Shown here piece by piece: positions 22,526 to 35,216 of a stretch of DNA of 64,000 bases. The translations under genes were made by a program, and so were the position numbers. The notes below the pieces were generated by a model that worked only from the letters and a program-made list of their open reading frames with translations, made no database searches and was not told the DNA's origin. Source of the DNA: Didymella arachidicola (taxonomy: Eukaryota > Ascomycota > Dothideomycetes > Pleosporales > Didymellaceae); NCBI GenBank assembly GCA_016630955.3, contig CM049994.1, positions 1,302,001-1,366,000 on the forward strand. Direction: 5' to 3'. Numbering within the stretch: the stretch's first letter is position 1; each line of letters starts with the position of its first letter.

Positions 22526-24307
22526 CTACTCGAGCAATACGTCGACGTCCAAGAACCCGTCCGAGAGCCCGATGGATTCAAAGTCCGAATCGGAGGCCTC
22601 GGACTCGGTGAGCACGAGGGTATGTGCTGTGGAGGTGTTGTCCAAGATGGACGCGTCGTCGGAGAAGGCGTTGAGATCCTCCTCTGAGGTGAACCCGTTG
22701 TCTGCGACGTCGGAGAATTGGTCGGGGTCCTCCTCGTTTATAGTGGCGTCGTTGGCAAGAGGCGGGAAGAGAAGCTCGTATGCGTCCATCGAGGGCTTCA
22801 CAGCAGAGTCGAGACCGGCACCGCCATCGTCGTCGTGTTGCTCATCATCAGCCCCTTCGACGACGCCTTCTTTTGCACCGGAAATCTCTCCTCGAGCTCT
22901 ATTCCTCTCTTCCTCAAAAGCAAGCCGGTGCCACGCGAGTTTCCTCTCCGCCTCCTCCCTCCTCTCATCATAAAACTCGACCCAATCATGCAACACCCCG
23001 ATATATTCCTCCCGCTCCTCCGCAGCGTTCAAAAGACGCTTGTTAGCATGGTTCTGCCTCGCAATCTTGCTAGCATACTGATCGCTAACTCGCTCAAGCC
23101 TATCGTGCAGCACAGAAACCCTCATATCGATATCCGCGACTTGTGCCTTGCGCGCCACGTCACTGTCGACAAGACGAGTAATCGTCTCGTCTGCGCGCGA
23201 ACGCGCGGTCTCGTGGAGAGAAATCTCGCATCGCAATGCGCAGATCTCGATGTCTTTGTTTGCGATGGCGGTTTCGTGGTCCAAGGCGGTTTTCGTCAGA
23301 GCAGCGCTCTCGTCTCGGAGGCGAGCGAGGGAGGAGAGCAGGGCTTGGTTGTCGTTGTTTGCGGTGGTGAGGAGCTCGTCCTTTGAGGCAACGAGATCTT
23401 TGTAGTGAGCGATGAGCTCGTCGAAGACGGCGATCTTGGTCATGGCGTCTTCGAAGACAGTGGCGGAGAGTTTGGCCTGCTGGGCGTCTTCGGCGAAGGT
23501 GTCTTGGGTTTGCTGGAGGGTCTGGCGCAGGTGGACGTTCTCATCGTACGTACGGGCAAGGAGGCCTCGCAGCGAGAAGCGGTCGCGATCGAGGTTGTAC
23601 ATGGAGACGATCAGATCGGCGTTCTCTTCCGAGAGGGAGATGGTGAGCGCGTGAAGATCCTTGTAATCTTTGTCCAGATCGCGGTCACAGGTATCGAGGG
23701 TATTGCTGCAGTGCTCTAGGACATCACAGGCAAGGAGAATGGCATTGTACGAGGGTTCAAGGTCGTCATACTCGGCCTGTAGATCGTCCTTGGACTCTTT
23801 GAGATCGGCATTCTCGCCTCTGAGCCGATTCAGCTCGTCAGACATCTCTAAGAAGATGTCAAAACACTCGTCATTCGATTTGCGGGCCAGCTTCTCTGCC
23901 TTCTCACGTGCCACATCGAAGCTCTTCTTGAGAGCAGCGAGGTGAACCTTGGAAAGATCCAGTTCCTCGACCAAAGTGGAGACACAGAGAACGATGAAAC
24001 CAAGAGCAATTACTAGGAGTACAGTCGAAATGAAGAGATAAGTTGAGTAAGACGAAGTACTACCGGCATCTCCACCACCATCAACGGACATGGTGATGTT
24101 GGCGATAGAATCATTCAAGGCGGAACCGATGACCTCCTTGATAGGGCTTGCAAGGGGAGTAGAAGAGGAGACCGAAGGGGAAACCACAGGGGAAACCGAA
24201 GAGTGAGTACCATTAAAAGGGGGCCCGAAGACAAGCCAAGACAAGATCGAGGGGATGGTCTGGTTGCTAAACATAGTGGCGAAGTTGTACGCAGTGTTGG
24301 AAGCCAT
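22526..24307 (-). CDS. Membrane-anchored long coiled-coil protein, unknown function
   Basis: A single exon of 593 residues with the ATG at 24305-24307. Residues 1-90 are Ser/Thr-rich with NGT and NIT sequons and could be lumenal or extracellular. One strong TM segment follows at about 93-115 (LFISTVLLVIALGFIVLCV). Residues ~120-450 form an almost continuous coiled coil rich in Leu, Glu, Asp and Lys. The C-terminal ~100 residues are very acidic (EEDPDQFSD, TESEASDSDFES). The topology suggests a tethering or spacer protein, but no family is recognised. Base composition is like that of its neighbours. Confidence 0.75.
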   Translation of the reverse strand: MASNTAYNFATMFSNQTIPSILSWLVFGPPFNGTHSSVSPVVSPSVSSSTPLASPIKEVIGSALNDSIANITMSVDGGGDAGSTSSYSTYLFISTVLLVIALGFIVLCVSTLVEELDLSKVHLAALKKSFDVAREKAEKLARKSNDECFDIFLEMSDELNRLRGENADLKESKDDLQAEYDDLEPSYNAILLACDVLEHCSNTLDTCDRDLDKDYKDLHALTISLSEENADLIVSMYNLDRDRFSLRGLLARTYDENVHLRQTLQQTQDTFAEDAQQAKLSATVFEDAMTKIAVFDELIAHYKDLVASKDELLTTANNDNQALLSSLARLRDESAALTKTALDHETAIANKDIEICALRCEISLHETARSRADETITRLVDSDVARKAQVADIDMRVSVLHDRLERVSDQYASKIARQNHANKRLLNAAEEREEYIGVLHDWVEFYDERREEAERKLAWHRLAFEEERNRARGEISGAKEGVVEGADDEQHDDDGGAGLDSAVKPSMDAYELLFPPLANDATINEEDPDQFSDVADNGFTSEEDLNAFSDDASILDNTSTAHTLVLTESEASDSDFESIGLSDGFLDVDVLLE

Positions 24308-24745
24308 GGTATAGTTATGTTTGTTCTTGAAATCGAGCCAGGAGATACCGGAAGGTCAAGGCCTGGAGGTAGTCAGGGAACTTGGTGCGACACAAGAACA
24401 GTGGCTGAAGGCTTGTGAAGGAAGTCGACGTTTTGAGCAGATACCAGAACAACTTGATTAGGCATCTGGAGTGAGTCGGTGGAGTGCGGGAATGCGGGCG
24501 GAAGGGAATTAGATGGATGATGTGAATGAGTATGGAGTGCTGGGCAACAGATATATCTATCACGGACCGAATTATATGACCTAGGCGAAGAGTACAACAT
24601 GAACCAGACTTGAGAAGTATTGTTATGAGCTCTTTCAGGTTCGATATTGGATTCGGTGTTACAGGGCTTCGCACGAATTTTTCCATCTTAAGGGGTCCAA
24701 CCACAATACCCTGTATCTCTGATGCTAGCTAAGAACGCTGATCCA
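24308..24745 (-). other. Intergenic, promoter side of the coiled-coil gene
   Basis: 438 bp between two tandem minus-strand genes. No additional feature is recognised. Confidence 0.5.
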
Positions 24746-27573
24746 TTACTCGTCGAGTTGGACATAGTTGGCAGGGAATAATCCGGACGCGCCGTTGTAG
24801 TTTCCAAGCCACCAGTCTTCGTCAGGGAATTCCTGTTGGTCGTTAGTGCGAAGAACGGAACGAGAACGAATAATAGGGCAACTTACGACACCAGTAATGG
24901 TTGCACCCTCAGGGAAGCTCAACTCGTTGTCTTCGGCCGCTTCATAATCATAGATTGCGGTAGCGGTAGGTCCAGAACTGCTGGCGGCCTGGGGTGCAGC
25001 AGCTGGGGACTCTGGCTCCTGAGCGGCGGAGGGGTGCGAAGGCAGAGGAGGAGCAACAGCACCTGCGTCATCATCGCCCTCAACAAGCTCGACGTAGTTG
25101 GCAGGGAAAAGACCACGCTCACCCTGAGGGTTGGTGCCCATCCACCAGTCCTCATCTACCATGTCAATATCTGTAACGTGGTCGCCCTCACGGAGCTCAA
25201 CCTCGTTGTCTTCAGCTTTCTCATAGTCGTAGAGGATGACAGCTCGCTTGCCGGAACCAGAGCCAGCACCAGCGCCAGTATCATCGTCGTCCTGACCAGA
25301 AGAGCCAATAGCAGCACCAGCGGCAGCACCAGCCACTGCAGCAGCGCCGAATGTACCTGCAGCAACGGCAACACCAGCGCCACGTGCTGGGTCTTTGGCC
25401 TCGACCTTTGGTTCGGGAGAGACGTCCCGAGCTTGGGAAGCAGCCTGCGCAAGAGAACGGTTGGGCATAGGGGGTGCGTGCTCCTCAGCTGGCGAAAGCG
25501 GCTCAGGTTCCCTTCCACGGGCTACAGGCATAGCGATGCGAACTGGAGAACCAGAAGGCTCAGGAGACGGGCTGCGCGGCTGGCGTGGGGGTGAGGGCAG
25601 GCGCTGAGTCTGTGTTGCTGGGATATCGTCGTCCGACTCTTGTTCCTTAGGTCGACTAGGGAGACCAGGCATGGGGACACCGCGGACACCAGTATTTGGC
25701 TTGCTGGAGTTGTCCAAAGTCGGCGGGCTCGGGGCCTGTGGCTCAGGGACAGATCGGGACCCGGGAGCTCCCATCGGCGCAGCTCCAGCGAACCGGTCTT
25801 TGAGGGATCCAACACCACCAGAAGGAGGAGAGGCCGGCTCTTCCTGTTCGGGAACGTCTCCCGTTCGCTGTTCGCTGAGGTTACTGGCTGACTGTCCTGT
25901 GCGAGTAGTCTGGACGGCTCCCCAAGACTTTCCAGTATATCCGCTCTTCCAACCACCGCCTCCACTCTGCTGAGGCTGTACCGGTGCAGCAGCAGGTGTG
26001 TTGACCGACTCTCCGCGTGCGGCCTTCTTCTCTGCCCAGATCTGGGCAGGGGTCTTGCCGCCCTCATCTGCGAAGGTCTTGCTGGCGGTACCGATCGGTG
26101 CGGAGGTCGCAGGCTTAGGCGCTGTGAAACCGCCTGGCGCAGGTGCCTTGGTGCCAGTGAATGCGCTCGCTCCAGCAAATTTGTTGGCCACCTTTGGCTT
26201 TGGTAAGCTTGTCAGGCGGTCAGACTGGTTGCTAAAAGCTGATGAGCGCTCTGCAAGTGACCTGGGCCTTTCCTCCTCCTCATCGTTGTTAGACGCGCCA
26301 GTTGCTGCCGGGGAGAGTCCAGATGACGCCGGAGCGCCAGCAGCCTTCGCACGAATAGCGGCGATATCAACCTTGCCAACGGGCTCGTACGCGCCCTTGA
26401 CCACGGTAGGTCTGTCGTCCCTCTGCTCCTTTGCTTGAGCCCTGATGGCTGCAATGTCGACCTTGCCAACTGGCTGGTAAGCGCCTCTGACAACTTCCGG
26501 ACGATCGTTCTGCGATCCTGAGCCACGAGTGGTGTCGTCTCTTCCTTTCGAGAGTTCGGCCATGTTGACCTTTGTAGGTTTGTACGCGGATCCAACCTTC
26601 TCCAGCTGCGACCTGGTAACCTCGGGCGCATCTGCACCCCAGCCATCGCCGTCCTCATCTCCCCTCGGTGCAGGTGCTCTTGAACCCCTCAGCGGGTTGA
26701 ACCCTGAGCCTCCACCGCCGACATTTGTAGGTGTGAAAACCGGTTTCTTCGCGGCAACAGGAGGCGGGCCGCTCGATGTAGGAATATTTGCGCCGCCAGT
26801 GTACTTGGCGCCGGACGCATCAGACACCTTCTGAATGATCCTCTCTGGGGTAAGGTCTGCTTCCGAGCGAGCGGTGACCTGAACGTGGTAGCCCTGTCAC
26901 CCATTAGCACCGATCGAAAGAGCCCGGACGAGCCAACATACGTGGAGAAGCTTGGAGACAACGCCAAGATGGCTGCCGAAATAGCCCTTTGTCCTCTCTG
27001 GGACGCCTTCACCGCACTGCGATGGCAGTTAGTCGGGATCTGACACCGAGCATTGACAAAACATACCCAGGCGATCAAGACATTCTTGGGCAGCGACGAA
27101 TTCGGATCCTTGATCTTGACGAACGCGAACTGGATGCGGCCGTCTGAGAACTCGTCGATCAGGTCGAGCAATTCACCCTCTGCATTCGTTAGCAAGATCT
27201 CGCTGCAGCTCCTCACGATGTGTGGCCATTGCAGCAGGGCGGTGTGCTGAAGCCTGAGCTGGGCTGCCTAAACCCTGAACTCGACCTCACGACACATGCC
27301 CAACGCGCTGCGACCATCCAATGTGCCTGCCAAGCTGCAATTGAATGCCCTGGGTCGATCCGACGTACCTCCGGTGCTCTGGACCTTCAAGACGCTCTCT
27401 TTCCCGCCGTCATTCTGGAACGCGCTGACAAGTGGGGCAGTGACGACGAAGACAGCCCATTGTCCGTATGTGGGCGATTGTGCCTGGGGACCGGACGGCG
27501 GCGGGGTGTTGACAACGTTCTGGTAGCTGCGGGTGATGTTGGGTCCGTTGGTGGACGTGTTGAGCGAGGCCAT
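24746..27573 (-). CDS. ABP1: Abp1, actin patch protein (ADF-H plus two SH3 domains)
   Basis: Five exons on the minus strand: 27369-27573, 27067-27179, 26942-27016, 24887-26893, 24746-24832. The introns are 189, 50, 48 and 54 bp, giving 828 residues. Residues ~1-150 form an ADF-homology domain (SPTYGQWAVF, FSDGRIQFAFVKI, GEGVPERTKGYFGSH). The middle holds two copies of a GAYxPVGKVDIAAIRA motif and acidic/Pro-rich linkers. The C-terminus has two SH3 domains, each with ALYDY-like, DEDWW and GLFPANYV landmarks (about 690-750 and 772-828); the last intron falls inside the second. Abp1 binds F-actin, activates Arp2/3 and recruits Ark/Prk kinases at endocytic patches. Confidence 0.93.
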
Positions 27574-28201
27574 GGTGGTGTACGGGGAAGGGGGGAGGAG
27601 GTGGCCGGAGCTATGCGGTGAGATGGAGGGGAAGGTGGGAGGGAGAGGAGAGCGAGCTTTGTAGGAAGCTCTCTCTGTTTGCACAGTGTTGTTTGCAGGC
27701 TCTGTGCGGCTGCTCGTATGGGGCAGCGTATGCAGCGGCGTATGCGTATAGCAGATGTGTTATGTACAGTTGGGCAACGAACGGCCCTGTACACAGCCTC
27801 TCGCAGGCCGTGGCCCACTGCCAAGCTCGTCGTCATACGCGGCGGCGCGGAGCATCGGCAACCTCAGGCAGCTGTATTGCCTCACTCGCTGGTTGGCTGG
27901 CACACGCAGCAGCACCTCGAACCTGATCGTCAACACCGCTGACGGCTGAGCAGCACCACGATACCCCTTCTTCAGCCTGCTCAGCCCTATACAACCCATA
28001 TCGTTCTTGCTGGGCCCTTGGGCATCCCTGTTTGTTGCGCAGCAGCCCTCTGGACCTTACATTTGTTGTTGCGCCTGCCGTCCCAAGGCTGGACATCCCT
28101 ACCCAACATCCCGTCTCCACAACCATCGATACATGAGTGCCGCCTGTTGCGCATCGTCGGTGAGGCTCTTGTGAGCTTCGCCGGGAGACGGCCGTGCTGT
28201 C
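27574..28201 (+). other. Divergent promoter region, ABP1 and F-box gene
   Basis: 628 bp separate the two start codons. No coding feature is recognised. Confidence 0.5.
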
Positions 28202-31200
28202 ATGTGTGAGCGCGAGTCGAGCGTAGCTTCCTCGGTCGACTTCTACGAATCTGAAGGGAAGCCAAATGCTCCCTCAGGCCAGATGCAGAACGATGCATCA
28301 TCAGCGGGCAAGCGCAAGGCAGAAGACGCATCTTCTGCCGCAGACAAGAAGCGCAAGCTGGACACAAATGTCTCTTCTTCCGTCTCAACCCAGTTGAGAA
28401 ACTGCGCAGGGCTGCCACCTGCTGTGTGGCAGCATATCTTTTCCTTCTGTTCGCTTGCAGATCTCGGTCGGTTGATTCAAGTCAATCGATCTTTTCATTC
28501 CTATCTCACAGACGTGTCTGCAGTCTCTCTGTCTAGAACAGAGAACAGTTGTCTGCATCTTTTACAGTCTGAAGCGCTGTGGGCCTCTGCCCGCAATGCG
28601 TATAACTCAAATGCTCCAAAGCCTCTTGCCGGCCTCACTGAACTGCAGATGTGGCAGCTCGTCTGGTCAAAAAGGTGCCAGTTCTGTAATAAGCTTGCTA
28701 CTACTACTCCCGGCGAGAAGCTGTGGCAGCAAGGCCCTGGTGAAGTTGGAGTCCGCACTGTCTGGCCGTTCGCCATTCGAGCCTGTGGGCCTTGTCTCAT
28801 GCAACAGTGCCAGACTGTGAGTTGGAAGCACGCCCTCAATCTCAGCCGCTGACCATCTCAGGATGCTAGCCTTCTCTTCTCCGCCGCCTCTGCCCTCAGA
28901 CCTGCACTGCCATTTGCACTCATCACAGCCGACCAGAACTACATACCTGCGCACGCACTGCAGTCGACCACAACGCCAGCCAACGTCGAGATAGGCAAAT
29001 ACTATTACAAGAAGCATGTGGCGGACATAACACAGGATATGAACGACGCGCTTGACTTGGGCCCTGCAGCTGCCGAGGAGTGGGCGAAGGGCCTTGAAAC
29101 CAGAGGAAAACAACGCATGAAGGCAGCTGAGATCTGGGAGCGCTGGTCTGTCAAGAACAAAGACACGAAGCCCGTGGCCCCGGTTACACGCTCACCCGCA
29201 GCTGCACCACGTAAACCGTCAAGATCCCCAAAGCGCCAAACACTCTCTCCAATCATCCATGCACCCGTCCCAGCCAAGCCTGCAAGTAAGTATTTTCCAC
29301 ATGTTTCATTGCTGTCATGCATACCGGCCGTGTCAGACGTTTCACCAATACCCCTCCGATGCCCAACCTAACAGCTGCAGCGCCAAACACCCAATTCGCA
29401 CACAGACCTCCCACCATTCCCCCAAATGTCTTTACTCCCCAGCCTGGGCTCACAGGGAGCGCTCAGCCAAACCAGCAGAGGAACCTCCATGATGCCAATG
29501 AAGCCAAAGCCACCCGCAAAACGGATATTGAGCGTCGGTGTCAGCAGATGAACCCGCCTATTGCTCCAAACATATTGCGCCACATGGATGCCTTCAAAGC
29601 AGCCATTCAGATATCGCAGCCAATGAACGACTATGCTTGGAGCGTCTTGCAGCCTCGCCTAATCGCCAACTTGCCTGCTGCCCAACAGGCCGAAGCTGAC
29701 CACGTGTCTCGCGTAGCCTTGCTTCCGACAAAAACAGCAGACCGCCGTCATCAGGATGCTAACTCGAAAGAAGCAAAGGAGGCAATGGATCGAGAGTGGG
29801 AAGAATCTCAACGTCCGATCCGTGACCGGCTCAGCGTTATTGCTGAAGACTTCATCAACCGAGATTGGGATCATGGCAAGGCTCTTACCTATGAGAACAG
29901 CCCAAAATTTGCGGCGGATCTGCTCATATACGTAAGGCGAAACTACTATGAGGAGACGAACGGGTCGACTGCTGCGCTGCAGCCTTCCGTGGAAGGTGAC
30001 TTCTCAGATCGCAAGCCACCCTTGGTACTGGAAAACATGAAATGGGTGAATGACAACAAACTCAAACCTCTGACAGAACAGTATCGCCGAGAATTGTTTC
30101 TCTGCCACGGTAACGATTGCGACCAGGCCAGCCGGCTGTTTGGATTCGAAGGTGTCATCCAGCACTATGGCGCAAAGCATACCACCACTTTCAGCAGCGG
30201 CAACATTGTTGTTGCATGGAGAGAAGCCGAGTGGCCAGAAGAACCACCTTTCCATCCTGACCCTATCTCATTGAGACATGCTCCCCATGGCTCGTCTAAC
30301 GCGACAGGTTACGGCGGATTCTACGGTGGATTTTCGCGCGCAGGTACATCCACTCCCCACATGCCAACGCACATGCCCCCTCATATGCCCCAAGCAAGCC
30401 CAGGCCCTTACCAATACGCCGGCTACAATGGTCCGTACGCTCCACCTCAGGTACCATACGATTACTCGCAGGTCTATGCCGCTCCAACCGATGGACATCC
30501 GTTCCACTCGATGGGTCCCCCAGGTTACAGCCACCACCCAGGCGGCCCTTCGTACATGCCATCCCCCGCTGTGATCAACCCTGCCGTGGCTCCACCTCCT
30601 GCTATGCCTCCACCACCCCATGGCATCGTCGATCCTGCATCGAACGGCGAGGACTCCAACCACAGTACAGCCTCATTCGACAAGGAAGTAAGTACCATCA
30701 TTGGGCTGGCTCAGGACATGTGGAAGCAAACCTCGGGTATCAAGGATATGCCAAACAGCCTCCGGATTTATGTCTTGCTGCACCGCGTCATCTCCAAGTT
30801 CCACATCGAGTTCAATTACGAGCCCAATCTGAATCACTTCATTGGAGCACTCTCTAATCACGAGATATCAAAGGCGTTGAAGAACGCGCCTGGTCTGTCC
30901 TGTAAGGCTTGCCAACTTCAGTCAAGCCACCACCTTACCGGTGCCTACTATACTAAGCCAGAAGAGAGGAGAACGTATACCGTTCTGACTTTATTCCAAC
31001 ACTTCCGTTCCCAGCATCTGACGCCCAACCCATCCGGCATTGGTTATGGACAGGCCCCTACTGCGCTAGACTGGAAAGAAGATATGATCGAATTGCCGAG
31101 CGAGCGCATCATCTCCGGCCTCATACACGCTCCGGGCATGGATGATGATAAGCTTCTCATGATTGCGACTACCTTCCCGAGCTTGTTTCCCCACCCCCTG

Positions 31201-32869
31201 CCTACGATTGGCAAGATTGAAGATGACGGACTAACCTCGCCTGCTTCTTCGGGACCCACGAAGGATGGTTTGCGTGCAAGTGGAACCCCCGGTGTTGCCT
31301 TGGAAAGGTCAGGTCTGCACGCTATTGTCTCACGCACCGAGTCCACAGGTCCAGCAAAACCAACAGAGGACGACGATGCTCCTGAACGGCCTTCCACTGC
31401 TGCTGGTCGGTCAAACCAAGCCCCAGGCTTGGGCAATAGGAAGCGGTCACACCGCGACACTCCACCCGAACAACGTAGAGAGCGCTATTATGACGAGCCC
31501 AGATACTACGTAAGTTGTCGCACTCAAAACCCGGAGACTCTTGCTAATACGCCGCGACTAGCTAGCAAGAGATCAGCCAGATGACGGTTACCCGCGTCGG
31601 GAATACGCAGAGTATGGTCCCAGTCCTCGAATCTACCACGCTGCACCTGTCTACGACGAATACTCTGGACGCCGTACTGGATTTCGTGAGGCGGACAGCT
31701 ACTATGGTCCTCCCAGAGAGGAGGTTATGTATGCACGTCCTCATGAAGGACACAGTCGGCAGTACGGTACTCATCTGCGCCAAGTCAGATATGCAGAAGA
31801 TGACGGTCAGTATCCGTCTGAGACTCGGCCGCGAGAAGCTAGTGGTCCCCGTGGGCAGTCAGCCGCCGATCGCTTCCTTGAAGAGTTCGTTCCAGGACAG
31901 CCAGCCGAAAGCGCAGAACAACCTCCGCCTCCACCGCGACCGGATTCAGGACCACCAATCTCAGCTCATGATGGCGAGGACAACGGCCATTACACACCTC
32001 CACCAAATCCCCCACCTCCAAGTGAGCCGGAGACTCAGGTCCGGCCACTAGCCCCTCCCCAACAGCCACCTTCTACCGTGTCAAATCAGTCACGTTATGA
32101 AGTCCCTCCAAACGGCCGCCACATTCCCACACCCGACTCTGTGGGCCCTCCTCATCCTCGCCGTCCTGGTCCCCAGCGCCGTAGGGATCGTCCTCACGAG
32201 CACCGGATGCCTTCTCGCTACTACCGCTACATGAGCGTGGCCGCTCGAGAGGACCCATATGGTCGTGCGCCTAGCATCACACGATCGCAGAGAAGCAGAT
32301 ATGAGGAGCAGCGTCGCCGCATCGACGAGGCAGAGACGCCTCAACCCACCACCGAGCGAGACCGTGCATACGAACCAATGTATTCACGCGAACACAGCGT
32401 CGACCATGCATCTCCCGAGCATCTCTACACACCAGCTCGACCAGAGCCACGCGGCTACGTGTCCGTTCAAGACCGTACCAACCACTTCTCCCCACCCCGC
32501 TATCACCGCTACGATGATCCTCGCGGGCCACCACCACCTGTTTACTACGACGACGGCTACGGTCAGCCCGAGTATGAGATTGTTCGCGTCAGAGGAGACT
32601 ACCGTCAGCCACGCCAATACATGGGCGACTACCGCCAGCCGGCGCCTGTTCGCTACGAGCCTTACCACGACCCCTACATGTATGAACGCCCGCCTCCTCA
32701 GAGATACTCCAACGGCCGACCTGAGGAGTACGTCTACTACGAAGACCGAGAACGGGATCGCCCACCGCCGAGAAGACCTGTGCATGAACCTGCGGCTGAG
32801 CCTCCCGAGCCGCCACCTGTGGGAGTCAAGATCGAGGTTGCGACTCCAGCGCCTGGTATCCAGGACTGA
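28202..32869 (+). CDS. Giant F-box protein with Cys-pair zinc site and Tyr/Pro-rich tail
   Basis: Four exons: 28202-28816, 28862-29285, 29375-31509, 31562-32869 (introns 45, 89 and 52 bp), giving 1493 residues. Basic KRK/KKRK clusters at 37-52 look like nuclear signals. The F-box is at 68-105 (LPPAVWQHIFSFCSLADLGR). It is followed by CxxC pairs C159/C162 and C195/C198, a probable zinc site. A helical middle region (PPIAPNILRHMDAFKAAIQI) leads to a Pro/Gly/Tyr-rich segment, a second globular block (HFIGALSNHEISKAL, CKACQLQSSHH) and a long Arg/Tyr/Pro-rich C-terminal tail. F-box proteins recruit substrates to SCF ubiquitin ligases. The target is unknown. Confidence 0.82.
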
Positions 32870-33631
32870 GATGGCGAAACGGGAAGGAATATTGGCAGCG
32901 TGTATGCGTTGTATTGCCCCAGTCATGCGTAGCCTTTGGATTATTTCCACGATTAGCCTCAAGCGGTGTAAGAAACGATTTATAGCGTTGCGCGTCTTGA
33001 GCGATGGGAGGCCAGCGATCTATGTATTGTCTTTGAATCTGTAATGAATTGATGACCTGGAGCAACCTTCTCTCTATGCGTGCCGAAACCCTTACGCAAA
33101 GTTTGCAAAGAAAGTAATGACAGAGGCTGTGCTTGCATAGTCTTGGGAGACCGAACTTTACAATGCGAGACATACGCTGCACGGTCCATCTGGCCGCCTG
33201 CTGAACAAGCATCCAGAGGTGTGTGCTACTCCATACTACTCTGAGAAGTGGGGTTGAGAGATGATACCAACAAAAAACGGCAGCGGTCTCAAGTGGGCCC
33301 AGCTCGCTAATGTTGTAACTGTCAAAAGAACTGGTATCAGAAAGAAACGAGTGTGTTGTGCCCAAACCTATCCAACACGCAAAAAGACATCACCCCCAAC
33401 GGCAGTGCAAAACCATACAAGCCAACGAGAAAGCACACAGCACATTTTCAAACCGAATCAATTAAACCAGCCTACCCCTTACAAACCCATAACAAGAAAA
33501 CGACACGAGTGTCAGGTATATCCGCCGTCACCACCTCACAAAGCAAACGCGACCAAAGCGTACGGCATTGCACTCCAAACACCCCACACGTCTCGCTTCA
33601 AACTCTTCCCGCATACCACGCATCGCGTCAC
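32870..33631 (+). other. Convergent intergenic region
   Basis: This is the 3' flank of the F-box gene and of the CYSTM gene. It is A/C-rich towards 33400-33630, with no coding feature. Confidence 0.5.
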
Positions 33632-33970
33632 TCAACAACAATCCTCAGCACACTCACAGCAATCCAAACAACACTCACACCCCTCCTCGCACACAAAACA
33701 ACAACACAGCACCGCAAGACAACTCGCAAGACATCCCCTGTCCTTTTTCTGCTTTGGGGGCGGTGCCTGCGCGTAGGGTTGCTGGTACTGCATGGGCGGC
33801 GGGCCCTGCGGGAGTTAGAAAACCAAGCGTGGGTTGTTTGAGGAGGTGGTGGTGCGTACCTGCTGGTAGCCCTGGGGCGGACCGTAGTTCATCTGTCCCT
33901 GAGGCGGGCCGTAGGATTGCTGGGGGTATTGGGGCGCGGGGCCGTTGGAGTAGTAGCCTTGAGCTGCCAT
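33632..33970 (-). CDS. CYSTM-family cysteine-rich tail-anchored membrane protein
   Basis: Two short exons on the minus strand, 33860-33970 and 33632-33805, are separated by a 54-bp intron with a CTAAC branch site and a CCGCAG acceptor. The product has 94 residues. The first ~60 are Tyr/Gln/Pro/Gly-rich (GYYSNGPAPQYPQQSYGPP, then QMNYGPPQGYQQ). The last 34 hold fourteen cysteines (GCLASCLAVLCCCFVCEEGC, ECCLDCCEC). This layout is diagnostic of the eukaryotic CYSTM module, whose members sit at the plasma membrane and are linked to stress and metal tolerance. The gene is easily missed because neither exon is a long open frame. Confidence 0.9.
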
Positions 33971-35216
33971 TTTGGTGTTTGTCTCGGACGGTGACTCAGG
34001 AGGATGGGTTGAGGGGTTGCGACGAGGGTGTAGTGGTTGCGAGGGGGGTCGTTGACGTCAGGTTTTAGGCCTCGATACGCGTTCGTCGATGGTGATGCAA
34101 TGTAGCAGAGTCGTGGGAGCGCTCCGGGGCCAAGCTTTAAGGGTGCTGGGCGAAAGCTTAGGGGGTGCACGGCACAAGCGAAGGAATGTCTGGGTACGGC
34201 GAGAGGTGCGAAGGCGCGATTTGAACGGTGAGGTTTGAGATGGAGTGGAGCTGGGACAAGTGGATCGAAGAAAGAGGGGAGCTCTGCGCTTTAAAGACGA
34301 GGGCTCAGCTGCCGACGCACCGGGGAACGCGCATCATCTGGCTCATTTGCTTGAGGCGGTCACGTTGGGCAGCGCGCATTAGCCACACCTCCATCCTTGC
34401 GGCTAGCCGTTTTGTTACTGGCGCGGATGCGACAGCTTAGACGGGATTCGTCAGCGGCAGCTGCACCAGGGTAGTGGCTTGCTCTGCTCGGTGTTTCCTC
34501 GCGCGCCGCGCAAATTTGAGAAGCGCGCCAGGATCCGGCGTGAGGGGACTGAGGCGCAAGGAATTGCGCATGCTCTCGGGGAACTTGGCGGAGAGGAATA
34601 CTATAGAATACGTTTGCGGCGCAGGCGCTTCGTCACCCAGCCAGCGATGATGGATCGCGCGGCACGGTTCAGCCACCGAGACTCCACCGATGCGTTGCTA
34701 AGCTCCGCTTGGCAAAAGCTTGGTTTGGCAGGGATGAAAGACGTTTGGGCTTCTGGCAGCTGTCAGGCAACTGTCACAGCGTGCTTGATCAGCGGAACGT
34801 CGATGCCGTAGCTGCGAGCGAACGAGAGCTAGCACAGCAGTCACCTTGAGAGTTCGTATGCGCGGAATACATCTTGCGTGAATATCAAGACTGAGAAGGT
34901 CCGAATGTGCTCACAGCCTCAGCCCCGTGCTAGCATTTTACAAATGTCAAGCTGACCGCGAGGATACGAGCTGCGGAACCTCCGAATGCAATTACAAAAT
35001 TTCTACAGGCCGGGCAACGCACTACACAGACATTACGAGTAGATGCCAATTAGACGATAACAATGTGCCACGATCCAGCTATGGTAATGCACCTATGAAG
35101 CAAGCCGTGATCAAGATCGAATTATATACATGCGCGTGCGCAATGAGAACACCTAGCCATCCAAGCCTTTGTCCAAGTCATGAACGAACAGCGATCCACG
35201 TGAGATCACTATATCA
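33971..35216 (-). other. Intergenic, promoter side of the CYSTM gene
   Basis: 1.25 kb between the CYSTM start and the SLA1 stop. Only chance frames are present. Confidence 0.5.
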
